From the NCBI GenBank assembly GCA_965237505.1, contig CBDEFR010000009.1, positions 992,001 to 1,056,000 of the forward strand: 64,000 nucleotides of DNA, given 5' to 3'. The translations under genes were made by a program, and so were the position numbers. Shown piece after piece: positions 36,490 through 45,191 of the stretch. The notes below the pieces were generated by a model. The model was not told where the DNA came from and made no database searches. It saw nothing but the letters and a program-made list of their open reading frames with translations. This stretch comes from NVTR01 sp965237505. Lineage in GTDB: Bacteria > Pseudomonadota > Alphaproteobacteria > Rhodobacterales > Rhodobacteraceae. Position 1 is the first letter of the stretch. The number at the start of each line of letters is the position of its first letter.

Positions 36490-37539
36490 ATGGTTCCTTT
36501 GGACAAATTGCGCCAGATCAGCGAGCGCTTTGAATTTCTAGAAGCCAGTATGGCGGCGGGCAAAGGTGACATTGCGACCCTTGGCAAGGAATATTCCGAT
36601 CTGCGCCCGGTTGTGACTGAAATCGCCGAATACCGCCGGCTGTTAGATGATTTTGCCGAGGCCGAGGCGATGCTCAAAGATCCTGAAATGAAGGCGCTGG
36701 CGGTTGAGGAACTGTCAGCGCTCAGTGACCGCTTGCCAAAGGTGGAACAGAAACTGCGCATCGCATTATTGCCCAAGGATGCTGCCGACCCGCGCCCGGC
36801 GATCATTGAAATCCGCCCCGGAACTGGTGGCGAAGAAGCAGCACTTTTCGCCGCCGATCTGTTGCGCATGTATCAGCGCTATGCCGAGGCACAGGGCTGG
36901 CAGTTCACCATCATTGAAGAAAGTGCAAGCGATCTGGGTGGCATCCGCGAAGTGGTGGCCAACGTGAAAGGCGATCGCGTATTTACCCGCCTGAAATACG
37001 AAAGCGGCGTGCACCGGGTGCAGCGGGTCCCGGAAACCGAAAGCGGCGGGCGCGTTCACACATCGGCCGCGACCGTTGCGGTGCTGCCGGAAGCCCAAGA
37101 GGTCGACATCGAGATTCCGGTCTCTGACATCCGCATCGACACCATGCGGGCCAGCGGTGCCGGCGGGCAGCACGTGAACACGACCGATTCCGCCGTGCGG
37201 ATCACCCATATTCCAAGCGGGATTGTAGTTACCAGCGCGCAGAAATCCCAACACCGCAATCGAGAAATTGCAATGGATGTGCTGCGGGCACGACTTTACG
37301 ATGCTGAGCGTCAGCGCCAGCACGCAGAGCGCGCTGATGCACGACAGAGCCAGGTTGGCACCGGTGATCGCTCTGAACGCATTCGCACGTACAACTTCCC
37401 GCAGGGCCGGATGACCGATCACCGGATCAATCTGACCCTGTATAAGCTTGATGCGGTCATGGCTGGCGATCTGGGCGAAATCATTGACGCGCTCATCGCC
37501 GATGATCAGGCGAACATGCTGGCCGAGATGGGTGCATGA
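36490..37539 (+). CDS. prfA: Peptide chain release factor 1
   Basis: 349 residues. It recognises UAA/UAG and triggers peptide release. The PxT anticodon-like motif is P181-E-T183 in QRVPETESGGR; GGQ is 225-227 in ASGAGGQHVNTTDSAVRITH. The N-terminal domain 1 contains ELSALSDRLPKVEQKLRIAL, and the C-terminal NFPQGRMTDHRINLTLYKL is standard. It overlaps prmC by ATGA, as usual. The ISNCY element ends 38 bases upstream, so transcription now must start inside or read through that element, or use a promoter in the 22 bases left. Confidence 0.97.
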   Translation: MVPLDKLRQISERFEFLEASMAAGKGDIATLGKEYSDLRPVVTEIAEYRRLLDDFAEAEAMLKDPEMKALAVEELSALSDRLPKVEQKLRIALLPKDAADPRPAIIEIRPGTGGEEAALFAADLLRMYQRYAEAQGWQFTIIEESASDLGGIREVVANVKGDRVFTRLKYESGVHRVQRVPETESGGRVHTSAATVAVLPEAQEVDIEIPVSDIRIDTMRASGAGGQHVNTTDSAVRITHIPSGIVVTSAQKSQHRNREIAMDVLRARLYDAERQRQHAERADARQSQVGTGDRSERIRTYNFPQGRMTDHRINLTLYKLDAVMAGDLGEIIDALIADDQANMLAEMGA

Positions 37540-38405
37540 GTGAAAGCATACGTGCCGGGCTGACCGGGTCAAAGGCCTTGGCCATTGCGACCCGGCGCTT
37601 GCGCGCCGCGGCAGTGGACACGCCGCCACGCGATGCGCGCAAATTGCTGGCCTGGGCGCTGGATATTTCACCGGATCGACTGGCGCTGGCGCTTGTGGAA
37701 GTTCTGGACGTGCACTCTGCCGTTCGCTACGAAAGCGCGGTCGTCAAACGGGCGCGACGCATGCCGGTGTCGATGATCCTGGGCACGCGGAAATTTTTCG
37801 GACGCGACTTCATTGTGACGGCAAACGTGCTAGACCCGCGCCCCGAAACCGAAACACTGGTCGAGGTGGCTCTGTCTGATAATTTCACACACGTTCTTGA
37901 TCTTGGCACCGGGAGCGGCTGCGTTCTGTTAAACTTGCTGGCCGAGCGCCCGGATGCGACCGGTGTCGGAGCCGACATTTCGGCCTCGGCCTGCGCTGTT
38001 GCAAAAGAAAACACATCGCGCCTCACTCTGAATAGCCGCGCCCGGATCATTCAATCTGACTGGTTTGATTTGGTCAAAGGGACATTTGACTTGATTGTCG
38101 CGAATCCTCCTTATGTCACGACCGACCAAATGGCCGCGCTGGCCCCGGAAGTGCACGACTGGGATCCAGCCCTGGCACTGGCGGCAGGTGATGATGGATT
38201 GGCGGCTTACCGGTCGATTACTGCGGCGGTCATGCACTATCTGGCGGAAAATGGACGGCTGATTGTGGAAATTAGCCCGGCTCAGGCGCTTGGTGTAACC
38301 GAATTATTTGAGCGCGCCGGTCTGCAACAGGTTGCGGTCGCCGCCGACCTGGATGGCAGGGACCGGGTGGTAACAGGACGCCGCGGCGCCCGCAACCTTG
38401 GCTGA
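37536..38405 (+). CDS. prmC: Release factor glutamine methyltransferase
   Basis: 289 residues. It methylates the Gln of the GGQ motif of release factors, using SAM. The N-terminal helical domain (1-85) is followed by FGRDFIVTANVLDPRPETET, the SAM loop VLDLGTGSGCVLLNLLAERP and the catalytic FDLIVANPPYVTTDQ (NPPY). It is translationally coupled to prfA, its substrate gene. The end of the operon is at 38405, 44 bases before an IS5-type element. Confidence 0.96.
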   Translation: MSESIRAGLTGSKALAIATRRLRAAAVDTPPRDARKLLAWALDISPDRLALALVEVLDVHSAVRYESAVVKRARRMPVSMILGTRKFFGRDFIVTANVLDPRPETETLVEVALSDNFTHVLDLGTGSGCVLLNLLAERPDATGVGADISASACAVAKENTSRLTLNSRARIIQSDWFDLVKGTFDLIVANPPYVTTDQMAALAPEVHDWDPALALAAGDDGLAAYRSITAAVMHYLAENGRLIVEISPAQALGVTELFERAGLQQVAVAADLDGRDRVVTGRRGARNLG

Positions 38406-39038
38406 TCGGCGCAAATGTTCGCCAATGCGCGCAAATTTATTGACAATTAGAGACCTCAGCATAACTTGAGGATTCCCAAAGGCAAGAATATTTGTTAGGT
38501 TCGGTTATGCAAAAACCATTCATCACCCAACCCGAACTTTTCGTTTCCAGCACTGAGCTTGATCATCCCGCCCTTCATGCACTTGACGCCACAGAAGCGG
38601 TTCTGGATTGGTCGAAGGTCGAACCAATTTTGTCGTCGATTTATGCCTCAAAAACAGGCCGTCCAAGCTATCCACTTTTGACCTTGTTTCGCGGTTTGCT
38701 GTTGGGGGTGTGGTATCGATTATCGGATGTTGAGCTGTCGCAATGCCTTTATCGTGATCTGCTGTTTCGTAAATTTTGCCACCTTGAACTGGGCGGCGAT
38801 GTCCCGGAGGCGTCAACGCTGGGGCGGTTCCGCAATCAACTGGTTGAACATGATCTGTGGGAGCGTCTCTTGGGGGAGATCAACCGCCAGCTTGAGGCCA
38901 AGAACATTATTCTGACGGAAGGGCGTATCAACATCATTGATGCACCCCCGTTGAGGCTGCACAATCTGGCTCGGGCAAAGGTAAAGATGGTCAGCCAAAG
39001 CGCGATAAGGACGCGGGCTGGCATGTCAAGAAAGACAG

Positions 39039-39048
39039 CCGTGGTAAT
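39039..39048. repeat. 10-bp target duplication of ISAs1, left copy
   Basis: CCGTGGTAAT precedes the element; the identical right copy is 40260-40269. Joining the flanks over one copy restores the IS5 transposase reading SRGNLKSTYG. Confidence 0.95.
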
Positions 39049-40259
39049 CAGGGGAATCGCATGAAGGTTATGTCCGGAGAATTTGCAGTAAGAACCGATT
39101 GTTCCATCCGGCCTTTTTGCGCATGACCCTGAGCGATTTTTTATCTTTTGCCTTGTTGAGCAGATTCATTGCCATGTGTTTGATGACGGCAAAATTCTTG
39201 GGGCCGTGATCCTTACGAACACGGCTGTCATCATCGCGGAATGTGACGTCGAGCACCCAGTGGAGGCGGTTTTCAATCCCCCAATGGGAGCGTACCGCAT
39301 GGGCAAAGCGCGGCGCATCTTTCGGTAGAGACGAGATGAAGTATCGGGTTTGTTGTGTTGTTTTCCCGTTGCTTTCACGGATCGAGACAACGCGACCAAT
39401 ACTGGTCAGGCCCGCCCAACCCGGATGGCGCTCTTGCAGCCATTCTATGGTGTCACTCTGGGTGTAGGTCCGGGTCTCAATCCGACCTTTATCGCCATCA
39501 ACAGTCTGTAACGACGCAGTATTTTCATGCTCCCTCTCTTCAAACCACAGTTTCACATCCTCAAAAAGGCTGCTCTGATTTCCCTTGAGCGCCAGCACGT
39601 AGTCGGCCCCCTTGTCGCGGATTTTGCAGGCAATCTGGCGTTGGCACCCCATCGCGTCCAGCGTCACGATCGCGCCCTCAACGTGGAGCAAATCCAAGAG
39701 CAATGGAATGTCCTTGATCTCGTTCTTTTTGTGCGCACTTGCCCGCTGACCCAGTACCAGACGCAGATCATCACAGTAGGCCGAGATCAAATGCAGAGGT
39801 GTTTCACCACCGGCCTTTGACCCGCGCATCGTCTTGCCATCGACGGCCACAATCGAGCCTTCAACGCGTCCCGCCAGGCCAGCAGCCCATTGCGCAAAGG
39901 CTGTACTGAACTTCTCCGGATCAAGCAGCCGAAACACCGTTGAAAGCGTGTCATGCGAGGGAATGCCGTGCTCAAAAGGGGCCAATTTGCGCAGAAACTT
40001 CAGCTTTTCTTCACCATATTCGACAATATCAACGACACTCTCGCCGCCCGAGACCACCGCACACAGGCTTAAAAGCAGGATCTCATCAAGCGGGTAAAGC
40101 ACCTTCGCCTGCTGGCGAGGGTCAGGGATGGCCGAAATAACAGATTGAAATGATGTAGTCTTTTCCAAAGCAAGTCCTCCAGATGCGTGTTCTGGTGACA
40201 TTGAATCAGACGTTGATGCACGTAGCAAACACGGGCCAGCTATTCATGCGATACCCCTG
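39049..40259 (-). mobile_element. ISAs1-family element, complete, nested in IS5
   Basis: 1211 bp with 17-bp terminal inverted repeats (CAGGGGAATCGCATGAA at the left, CAGGGGTATCGCATGAA in reverse at the right; one mismatch). It has an exact 10-bp target duplication, CCGTGGTAAT, which fits the family. The transposase frame is intact. Confidence 0.95.
39068..40168 (-). CDS. ISAs1-family transposase
   Basis: The likely start is TTG 40168 (LEKTTSFQSVISAIPDPRQQ), seven bases after GGAGG; an ATG-initiated longer form from 40204 or 40228 is also open. ISAs1 motifs: DEILLLSLCAVVSGGESVVD, GSIVAVDGKTMRGSKAGGET (first Asp), GAIVTLDAMGCQRQIACKIR (second Asp), YVLALKGNQSSLFEDV, RSHWGIENRLHWVLDVTFRD (catalytic Glu). 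No frameshift, about 366 residues, so possibly active. Confidence 0.92.
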   Translation of the reverse strand: MEKTTSFQSVISAIPDPRQQAKVLYPLDEILLLSLCAVVSGGESVVDIVEYGEEKLKFLRKLAPFEHGIPSHDTLSTVFRLLDPEKFSTAFAQWAAGLAGRVEGSIVAVDGKTMRGSKAGGETPLHLISAYCDDLRLVLGQRASAHKKNEIKDIPLLLDLLHVEGAIVTLDAMGCQRQIACKIRDKGADYVLALKGNQSSLFEDVKLWFEEREHENTASLQTVDGDKGRIETRTYTQSDTIEWLQERHPGWAGLTSIGRVVSIRESNGKTTQQTRYFISSLPKDAPRFAHAVRSHWGIENRLHWVLDVTFRDDDSRVRKDHGPKNFAVIKHMAMNLLNKAKDKKSLRVMRKKAGWNNRFLLQILRT

Positions 40260-40269
40260 CCGTGGTAAT
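40260..40269. repeat. 10-bp target duplication of ISAs1, right copy
   Basis: CCGTGGTAAT, identical to 39039-39048. Confidence 0.95.
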
Positions 40270-40880
40270 CTAAAATCCACCTATGGATACTCGGTTCATA
40301 CGGGTGTGGATGAGGACGGCTTCATTCAACGCCAGACAGTCACTGCGGGTAATGTGCATGACAGCGTCGAACGCGATACGCTTTTATTGGGCGATGAGAG
40401 TGCCCTTTACGCGGATGCGGCTTACAGTTCCCGGGAGACGCGTGACAAACTGAAACGTTTTGGCACTGCAGATCAGGTGCAACGCAAAGGTTACCGTAAC
40501 AAACCTCTGTCGGATGATGACCGTAATCGCAATGATGAGATTGCTGTTATTCGTGCTGGTGGCGAGCGGCCCTTTGCCACTTACAAAAGCCGTTATGGCT
40601 TAGCCCGAACACGATTTATGGGGTTGGCCAGGAATATGACTGCCTACGGTATTGCAGCCATCGCTCATAACGTTCGCAAAGGGGCCAAATTCTTGACACT
40701 CTACGGATTGCCCGACCAGAGTTGCGCTGGATAAGTGCGGCCAAAACCTGGAAATGGGACATAAAACTACGTCAAATTGACCATATCCAACCCTCAAAGT
40801 CGCAAATATCCGATTTTACTGGAAATCCATCCCGAACTCCGTAATATCAAGCTGGAAAAGAGGCCTTATGCTGAGATCTC

Positions 40881-41109
40881 GTCATATGAGAAAGTCGGAT
40901 AGGGTTGTTCATGAGACGCTGAGCGCTTGCTCAAGAGCGACGGAGGGCGAGTTAGGCCGACCTCCTCGCCAAAAGTAACTGATCAGGCTGGATGGCAAAA
41001 AAGTCCATCGATCAGGCCCGATATTGGAGTTTTTCAACAGAATAAAACTAGAAGCGGTCGTTCCAAGTGCGGATGAAATCGTGCATCCGTTGCCGATAGT
41101 ACTGCCCTG
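40881..41109. other. Intergenic, no gene seen
   Basis: About 230 bases between the IS5-type element and the displaced 3' end of the DUF1772 gene. It has short inverted segments (GAGCGCTTGCTC near 40920; CTGATC...GATCAG around 40980-41020) but no T-run terminator and no plausible reading frame. Confidence 0.4.
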
Positions 41110-41183
41110 TCAAAGGGATTGGGCGAGCAAGACGGCCCCGATGACATAGCAGATCGACGTTCCAAATGCTGTGATGCACCGGA

Positions 41184-41191
41184 GATGGTTC
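41184..41191. repeat. 8-bp target duplication of IS66, left copy
   Basis: GATGGTTC, identical to 45625-45632; 8 bp is the IS66 family value. Confidence 0.95.
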
Positions 41192-41213
41192 GTAAGCGTC
41201 CGGTCTGACGGCC

Positions 41214-41789
41214 CTATTTCCTTGGTTTTCCGGGCTTCCAGCGTTTTGCGAGACTGAGGACTTCGAGTTTGAGTTTGTCGGTTTCGGGCTGATTGGGATC
41301 GAAGGTGCCGCCATACCAGTCTTTGAGATGATCGTGCTCTGGATGCTTTGGATCGGCCATGGCATCGAGGAACCCGTAGTAGCCAGGGAAGCCCCCGACG
41401 TCTTCGGGCGGGCATTTACCGGTGACCTCGATTAGTCTGGGATAGAGTTCGCCAGGGACGGGATCGGTGATCCTGCCGATCTTGATCCTGTGTTCCCAGT
41501 TGTCGCCAAAATCGTAGATGTAGTTGATCGTCTTTTTGCCGGTGTCCTCGATGACTTGGCCCAGAGTGGTTTTGTTGGCGGGCAGGTCCTCGCCGCCAAA
41601 ATCGGGGTCCGCGATACCCCATGTGGCGCGGGCTGCTTCGAACATGTAGAGATGCGAGTTGGTCCAGCCCATGGCCACCTGCAGTGTCAGGTGCAGCCGG
41701 TCCAGCCGGATATCGGCAGGCACCTGCAGGGTGCGGGTGACAGCGGGCTCGATGTCTTGCAGGGTGACTTTGATCTCGATGATGCTCAT
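41214..41789 (-). CDS. pRiA4b ORF-3-type protein, IS66 passenger
   Basis: 191 residues from ATG 41789, overlapping the tnpC stop by four bases. The plasmid pRiA4b ORF-3 family is recognised by LQVPADIRLDRLHLTLQVAM, GWTNSHLYMFEA, TINYIYDFGDNWEHRIKIGR, GKCPPEDVGGFPGYYGFLDA and DPNQPETDKLKLEVLSLAKR. Function unknown. It lies inside the IS66 element, between tnpC and the terminal repeat (22 bases from the outer end), and is translationally coupled to the transposase, so it travels with it. Confidence 0.85.
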   Translation of the reverse strand: MSIIEIKVTLQDIEPAVTRTLQVPADIRLDRLHLTLQVAMGWTNSHLYMFEAARATWGIADPDFGGEDLPANKTTLGQVIEDTGKKTINYIYDFGDNWEHRIKIGRITDPVPGELYPRLIEVTGKCPPEDVGGFPGYYGFLDAMADPKHPEHDHLKDWYGGTFDPNQPETDKLKLEVLSLAKRWKPGKPRK

Positions 41790-42088
41790 GCAGCGTCTTT
41801 CATGTGATGGTGGCTGCCCATGTTCCATGGCAGCAGGTCGTCGACCTTGGTGATCTTGCAATCCGGGATGCGGGCCAGAGTGTCGGCCAGCCAGCCCTGC
41901 GGATCAACGTCGTTCAGTTTGGCGGTTTCAATCAGCGTATAGGCGATGGCTGCGGCTTTGCCGCCTGCCGGTGATCCAACGAAGAGGTAGTTCTTGCGCC
42001 CCAAAGCAATACCTCTGATGGCCCGCTCGGCCGCATTATTATCGGGCATGCTGACTTCGGCGCTTCGATTTCCGCCCCTGTTTTTCAA
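41786..42088 (-). pseudogene. IS66 transposase TnpC, C-terminal fragment
   Basis: About 95 residues: MPDNNAAERAIRGIALGRKN, YLFVGSPAGGKAAAIAYTLI, ETAKLNDVDPQGWLADTLAR, KITKVDDLLPWNM. This is the catalytic-Glu region (NNAAERA) and C-terminal tail of TnpC. It is separated from the rest of tnpC by IS110. The sequence just before the break (EVSMPDNN) does not continue naturally from the other half (LEIDTDVVE), see findings. Confidence 0.85.
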
Positions 42089-42089
42089 A

Positions 42090-42280
42090 TGTCATGTTAG
42101 ACAGGTTTCGCGGAATCGGGGCGTCGGAGTGCGAAGAAGCGGGCAGGCCGACTAGACAATGAGCTGCGAGCTCGTGTTGTTATCTGGCCGCCCCTACGAC
42201 CAGCCCGTGTGCGCCGCGAGCGCGTATCCGTAATTGTCTTACGAGCCCGTGCACTCCTTTAACAACGAGAAGGAGTACAT
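42090..42280 (+). ncRNA. Candidate IS110 bridge RNA locus (left-end non-coding region)
   Basis: IS110-group elements encode a structured bridge RNA, with target- and donor-binding loops, in the non-coding left end upstream of the recombinase. Here that position holds about 190 bases without a frame. It has local hairpin potential (GAGCT-GCG-AGCTC near 42160) and ends with the transposase ribosome binding site AAGGAGTACAT. Placement is by analogy; loops and transcript ends cannot be assigned by eye. Confidence 0.45.
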
Positions 42281-43486
42281 ATGATGAGATCAATAGGAAT
42301 GGACGTCCATCGAAGTTTCGCGCAAGTCGCGATCTGTGATGATGGCCAAATAACAGACAGTTTCAAGGTCGATATGGAGCATGATGCGGTCGTGGAATTC
42401 GGGCGCAGTCTGCGAGCAGATGACGAGGTGGTTCTGGAGGCCACGGGAAACACCGCAACGATCGTCCGGCTTCTGACGCCGTTCGTGGCGCGGGTGGTGA
42501 TCGCCAATCCACTACAGGTGAAGGCAATCGCTCATGCCCGGGCGAAGACCGACAAGGTAGACGCAAAAATCCTAGCCCAACTTCACGCAGCAGGGTTCCT
42601 GCCTGAGGTGTGGGCGGCGGATGACGAGACGCTTGCACTAAGGCGACTTGTTTCAGAGCGCGCAGCGGTGGTGCGCTCTATCCGACGATCCAAAAGTCGC
42701 GTTCAGGCAGTCCTGCACGCCAACCTAATCCCAAAATACGCAGGCCATCTGTTCGGGAAAGGTGGGCGACGTTGGTTGGCCAAGGCCCCTCTGCCAAAAA
42801 CCGAACGCGATCTTCTTGAGCGGCATCTCGATGAGTTGGATTGGTTGGCTGGGCGGTTGGAGACGCTTGAGCGCGATCTGATCCACATCTCTCTTGACGA
42901 TCCGCAGATGCGTAAACTGATGGCCGTGGCTGGCATTAGCTCCGTAATTGCTACCGCCGTGATAGCATCGATCGGAGATATCAGCCGGTTCGCCACCCCT
43001 GGGAAGCTTGCCAGTTACTTTGGTTTAACGCCGAGGGTACGCCAATCCGGCGCCCGCGAGGCCATCCACGGTAGGATCACCAAACAGGGAAATGCAACCG
43101 CTCGAACGATGCTGGTTGAGGCCGCATGGGGTGCCGCTTCAGTCCCCGGTCCTTTGCGTGCGTTCTTTTTGCGTATCAAAGATCGAAAGGGCGCCAATGT
43201 TGCGGCGGTTGCCACTGCGCGCAAAATTGCAACCCTGATCTGGCATCTCCTCACCAAGGACGCCCCTTACCAGTGGGCACGTCCGGCATTTGTCGCAATG
43301 AAGATGCGCAAATTAGAATTACGCGCCGGAGCCCCTAAAGCCTACGGGAAAGCCGGTCCTGGGGGTGATTACTGGATCAAGGAACTTCGACATCGAGAAA
43401 TGGAACTGGTTGCCAATGCCGAGGCTTCCTATGCAAAGATGGTCGAGGCGTGGCGAGAAAAGCCACCAAAGACCCAAAAAATCTGA
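42281..43486 (+). CDS. IS110-family transposase (DEDD recombinase)
   Basis: 401 residues. The RuvC-like N-terminal DEDD domain shows RSIGMDVHRSFAQVAICDD (first Asp), EVVLEATGNTATIVRLLTPF (Glu) and AIAHARAKTDKVDAKILAQL (DKVDA pair). A coiled region follows (155-200). The Tnp_20 domain has GISSVIATAVIASIGDISRF, TPGKLASYFGLTPRVRQSG (catalytic Ser region) and GRITKQGNATARTMLVEAAW. A ribosome binding site AAGGAG lies five bases before ATG 42281. The frame is intact. Confidence 0.93.
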   Translation: MMRSIGMDVHRSFAQVAICDDGQITDSFKVDMEHDAVVEFGRSLRADDEVVLEATGNTATIVRLLTPFVARVVIANPLQVKAIAHARAKTDKVDAKILAQLHAAGFLPEVWAADDETLALRRLVSERAAVVRSIRRSKSRVQAVLHANLIPKYAGHLFGKGGRRWLAKAPLPKTERDLLERHLDELDWLAGRLETLERDLIHISLDDPQMRKLMAVAGISSVIATAVIASIGDISRFATPGKLASYFGLTPRVRQSGAREAIHGRITKQGNATARTMLVEAAWGAASVPGPLRAFFLRIKDRKGANVAAVATARKIATLIWHLLTKDAPYQWARPAFVAMKMRKLELRAGAPKAYGKAGPGGDYWIKELRHREMELVANAEASYAKMVEAWREKPPKTQKI

Positions 43487-43496
43487 GAAAGGGCTG

Positions 43497-44783
43497 TTCA
43501 ACAACATCCGTGTCGATCTCGAGATGGCCATGTTCAAGGTATGGCCGGAGCCGTGGCAACCGGGTCAGCGCATAACGGATGGCCCCTGCAAGTGGCGATT
43601 TGCCAGAGATAGCGGGCAGTTGGGCACCCAGCCAATTGCCCAGGTCATCGAAGACGGGTCTGGCCTCGGCCTGCCGTATGGCGGTACGCTGATCCGGCGG
43701 CGATCCACGGGCCTCTTTCTCGATAGCGTAGAGCCCTGCTATCCGCTTGATCGCCTCTTCGGCGATGGCCGAGCCCTGGGCTTTATGCACATCGACGAAC
43801 TTGCGCCGGATGTCGGCCATGCAGGCGACCTCGCGGATGTCGCCAGAACGGTAGAGGTCGTTGAATCCGGAATAGCCGTCCGCATGCATCCAGCCCTGGT
43901 ATCTCTTCAAGTGATCCTTGGGATGTTGACCCCTGCGGTCCGGCGAGAACTGATACCAGGCAGCAGGCGGCGCCTCGCTGTCCCAGGGGCGTTCATCGCG
44001 TACGTAAGTCCACAAACGGGCGGTCTGGGTTTTGCCTGCCCCGGGGGTTAACATCTTCACCGGCGTATCATCGGCAAACAATGCCTGGCCTGCTTGCACG
44101 TGTCGCCCGATGGCGTTTGCCAGCGGTTCCAAAAGAGCGGTGGATTTACCCACCCAATCCGCCAGAGTAGAGCGATCTAGCTCAAGCCCGTTGCGCTCAT
44201 AGATCTGGCTTTGCCGGTAGAGCGGCAGATGATCGGCGTATTTGCTGACCAGCACATGGGCCAACAGTCCTGGTCCAGGACGCCCGCGCTCAATCGGGCG
44301 CGAGGGCAATTGCGCCTGGGTGAAGTGATCACAGCAAGAACAGGCAAAACGGGGCCGGGTGATCCGATTCACGATGAAGCGCCCCGGAACATATTCCAGT
44401 TCCTCGGTCACATCCTCGCCCAGGCGGCGCAGCTTGCCACCACAATCCGCACAGGCATCATCTCCGGTGGTCAGTTCGATGTGCTGGCGCGGTATATGAT
44501 CCGGGATCGGGCGGCGCTTGGGTTTGTCTTTGGGCGGCTCCTCTTCAGGCAGGCGTAACCTGGCTGTCATCGCTGCCGTTGCAATCTCACTGCTCTCCAG
44601 GGCCAGTTGCAGCTGCTCGATGCTCTCGGATTTGCTGCCAAACCTATGTGTGCGATGCCCGGATAACTGGTGCCTGAGCTTCTCGATCAACATCGCCTGA
44701 GACTTCACCTCGGCCAGCAGAAGCTGCGTGAAAGCACGCAACTCATCGGGGTCTTCCGGTAAGGCTCGGGCCACATCGATCAT
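43497..44783 (-). pseudogene. IS66 transposase TnpC, N-terminal and central part
   Basis: From ATG 44783 (MIDVARALPEDPDELRAFTQ): leucine-rich coiled coil (LLLAEVKSQAMLIEKLRHQL), the zinc-finger-like region with DACADCGGKLRRLG and PRFACSCCDHFTQAQLP, then the DDE core with GQALFADDTPVKMLTPGAGK, YQGWMHADGYSGFNDLYRSG and YALTRLPRLRPYLEHGHLEI. It breaks after IDTDVVE at the IS110 right end; 7-8 foreign residues follow. The catalytic Glu half is on the other side of IS110. Confidence 0.9.
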
Positions 44784-44843
44784 GGCCAAAACCTAGCAAA
44801 TTAACGGGCTTTAGGGAATCCCCAAATCATTGATCCGGCCAGA

Positions 44844-45191
44844 TTATCCCGCCTTCAATGGTCGCCATGTGCGCTGCGGAATACGCCAGTCAATGCCCTC
44901 CAGAAGCATCGCCAACTGGGCCGGTGTCAATGCGACTTTGCCGTCTTTTGCAGAAGGCCAGACAAACCGGCCCTTCTCCAATCGCTTGGAGAACAGACAG
45001 GCCCCCTGACCGTCCCACCAAATGATCTTGATCAGATCGCCACGCCGTCCACGGAAAACGAACATGTGGCCGCAATAAGAGTTCTGCTTCAGCGTCTGTT
45101 CCGCCTGAGCCGCCAGCGTCGCAAACCCCCGGCGCATATCCGTTACCCCGGCAGCCAGCCACACCTTCGTGTTCGACGGTACCGGGATCAT
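44844..45191 (-). CDS. tnpB: IS66 accessory protein TnpB
   Basis: 115 residues from ATG 45191 (MIPVPSNTKVWLAAGVTDMR). GFATLAAQAEQTLKQNSYCG, HMFVFRGRRGDLIKIIWWDG and LFSKRLEKGRFVWPSAKDGK are the IS66 Orf2 signature. It overlaps tnpA by ATGA. The family is required together with TnpA and TnpC for transposition, but its biochemical role is not settled. Confidence 0.93.
   Translation of the reverse strand: MIPVPSNTKVWLAAGVTDMRRGFATLAAQAEQTLKQNSYCGHMFVFRGRRGDLIKIIWWDGQGACLFSKRLEKGRFVWPSAKDGKVALTPAQLAMLLEGIDWRIPQRTWRPLKAG

Larger units (their letters stand above)
38507..40734 (+). pseudogene. IS5-family transposase, frameshifted and split by ISAs1
   Basis: From ATG 38507: MQKPFITQPELFVSSTELDH, RPSYPLLTLFRGLLLGVWYR, EASTLGRFRNQLVEHDLWER, then INIIDA. 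One base is lost near 38943-38949; the next frame continues PVEAAQSGSGKGKDGQPKRD and GWHVKKDSRGN. ISAs1 splits the gene at 39049. The downstream half resumes in frame at 40260 with NLKSTYGYSVHTGVDEDGFI and runs through NVHDSVERDTLLL, ALYADAAYSSRETRDKLKRF, AGGERPFATYKSRYGLARTR to 40734. Dead as a gene. Confidence 0.9.
38450..40880 (+). mobile_element. IS5-family element interrupted by ISAs1
   Basis: The outer ends are imperfect inverted repeats GAGACCTCAGCATAA (38450-38464) and TTATGCTGAGATCTC (40866-40880), 14 of 15 matching. Without the inner element and its duplication it is about 1.2 kb, the size of an IS5 element. No matching target duplication is visible outside these ends. Confidence 0.75.
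42090..43495 (+). mobile_element. IS110-family element nested in IS66 tnpC
   Basis: One IS110 transposase with a long non-coding left end (about 190 bases) and a short right end (about 10 bases), no terminal inverted repeats, as expected for the IS110 group. Boundaries are estimates: the left lies between 42060 and 42100, the right between 43487 and 43500. Confidence 0.8.

Noticed and set aside
42118..42280. Protein-coding gene in the IS110 left end
   Set aside because: Short frames only, no ribosome binding site except that of the transposase; better explained as non-coding left end.
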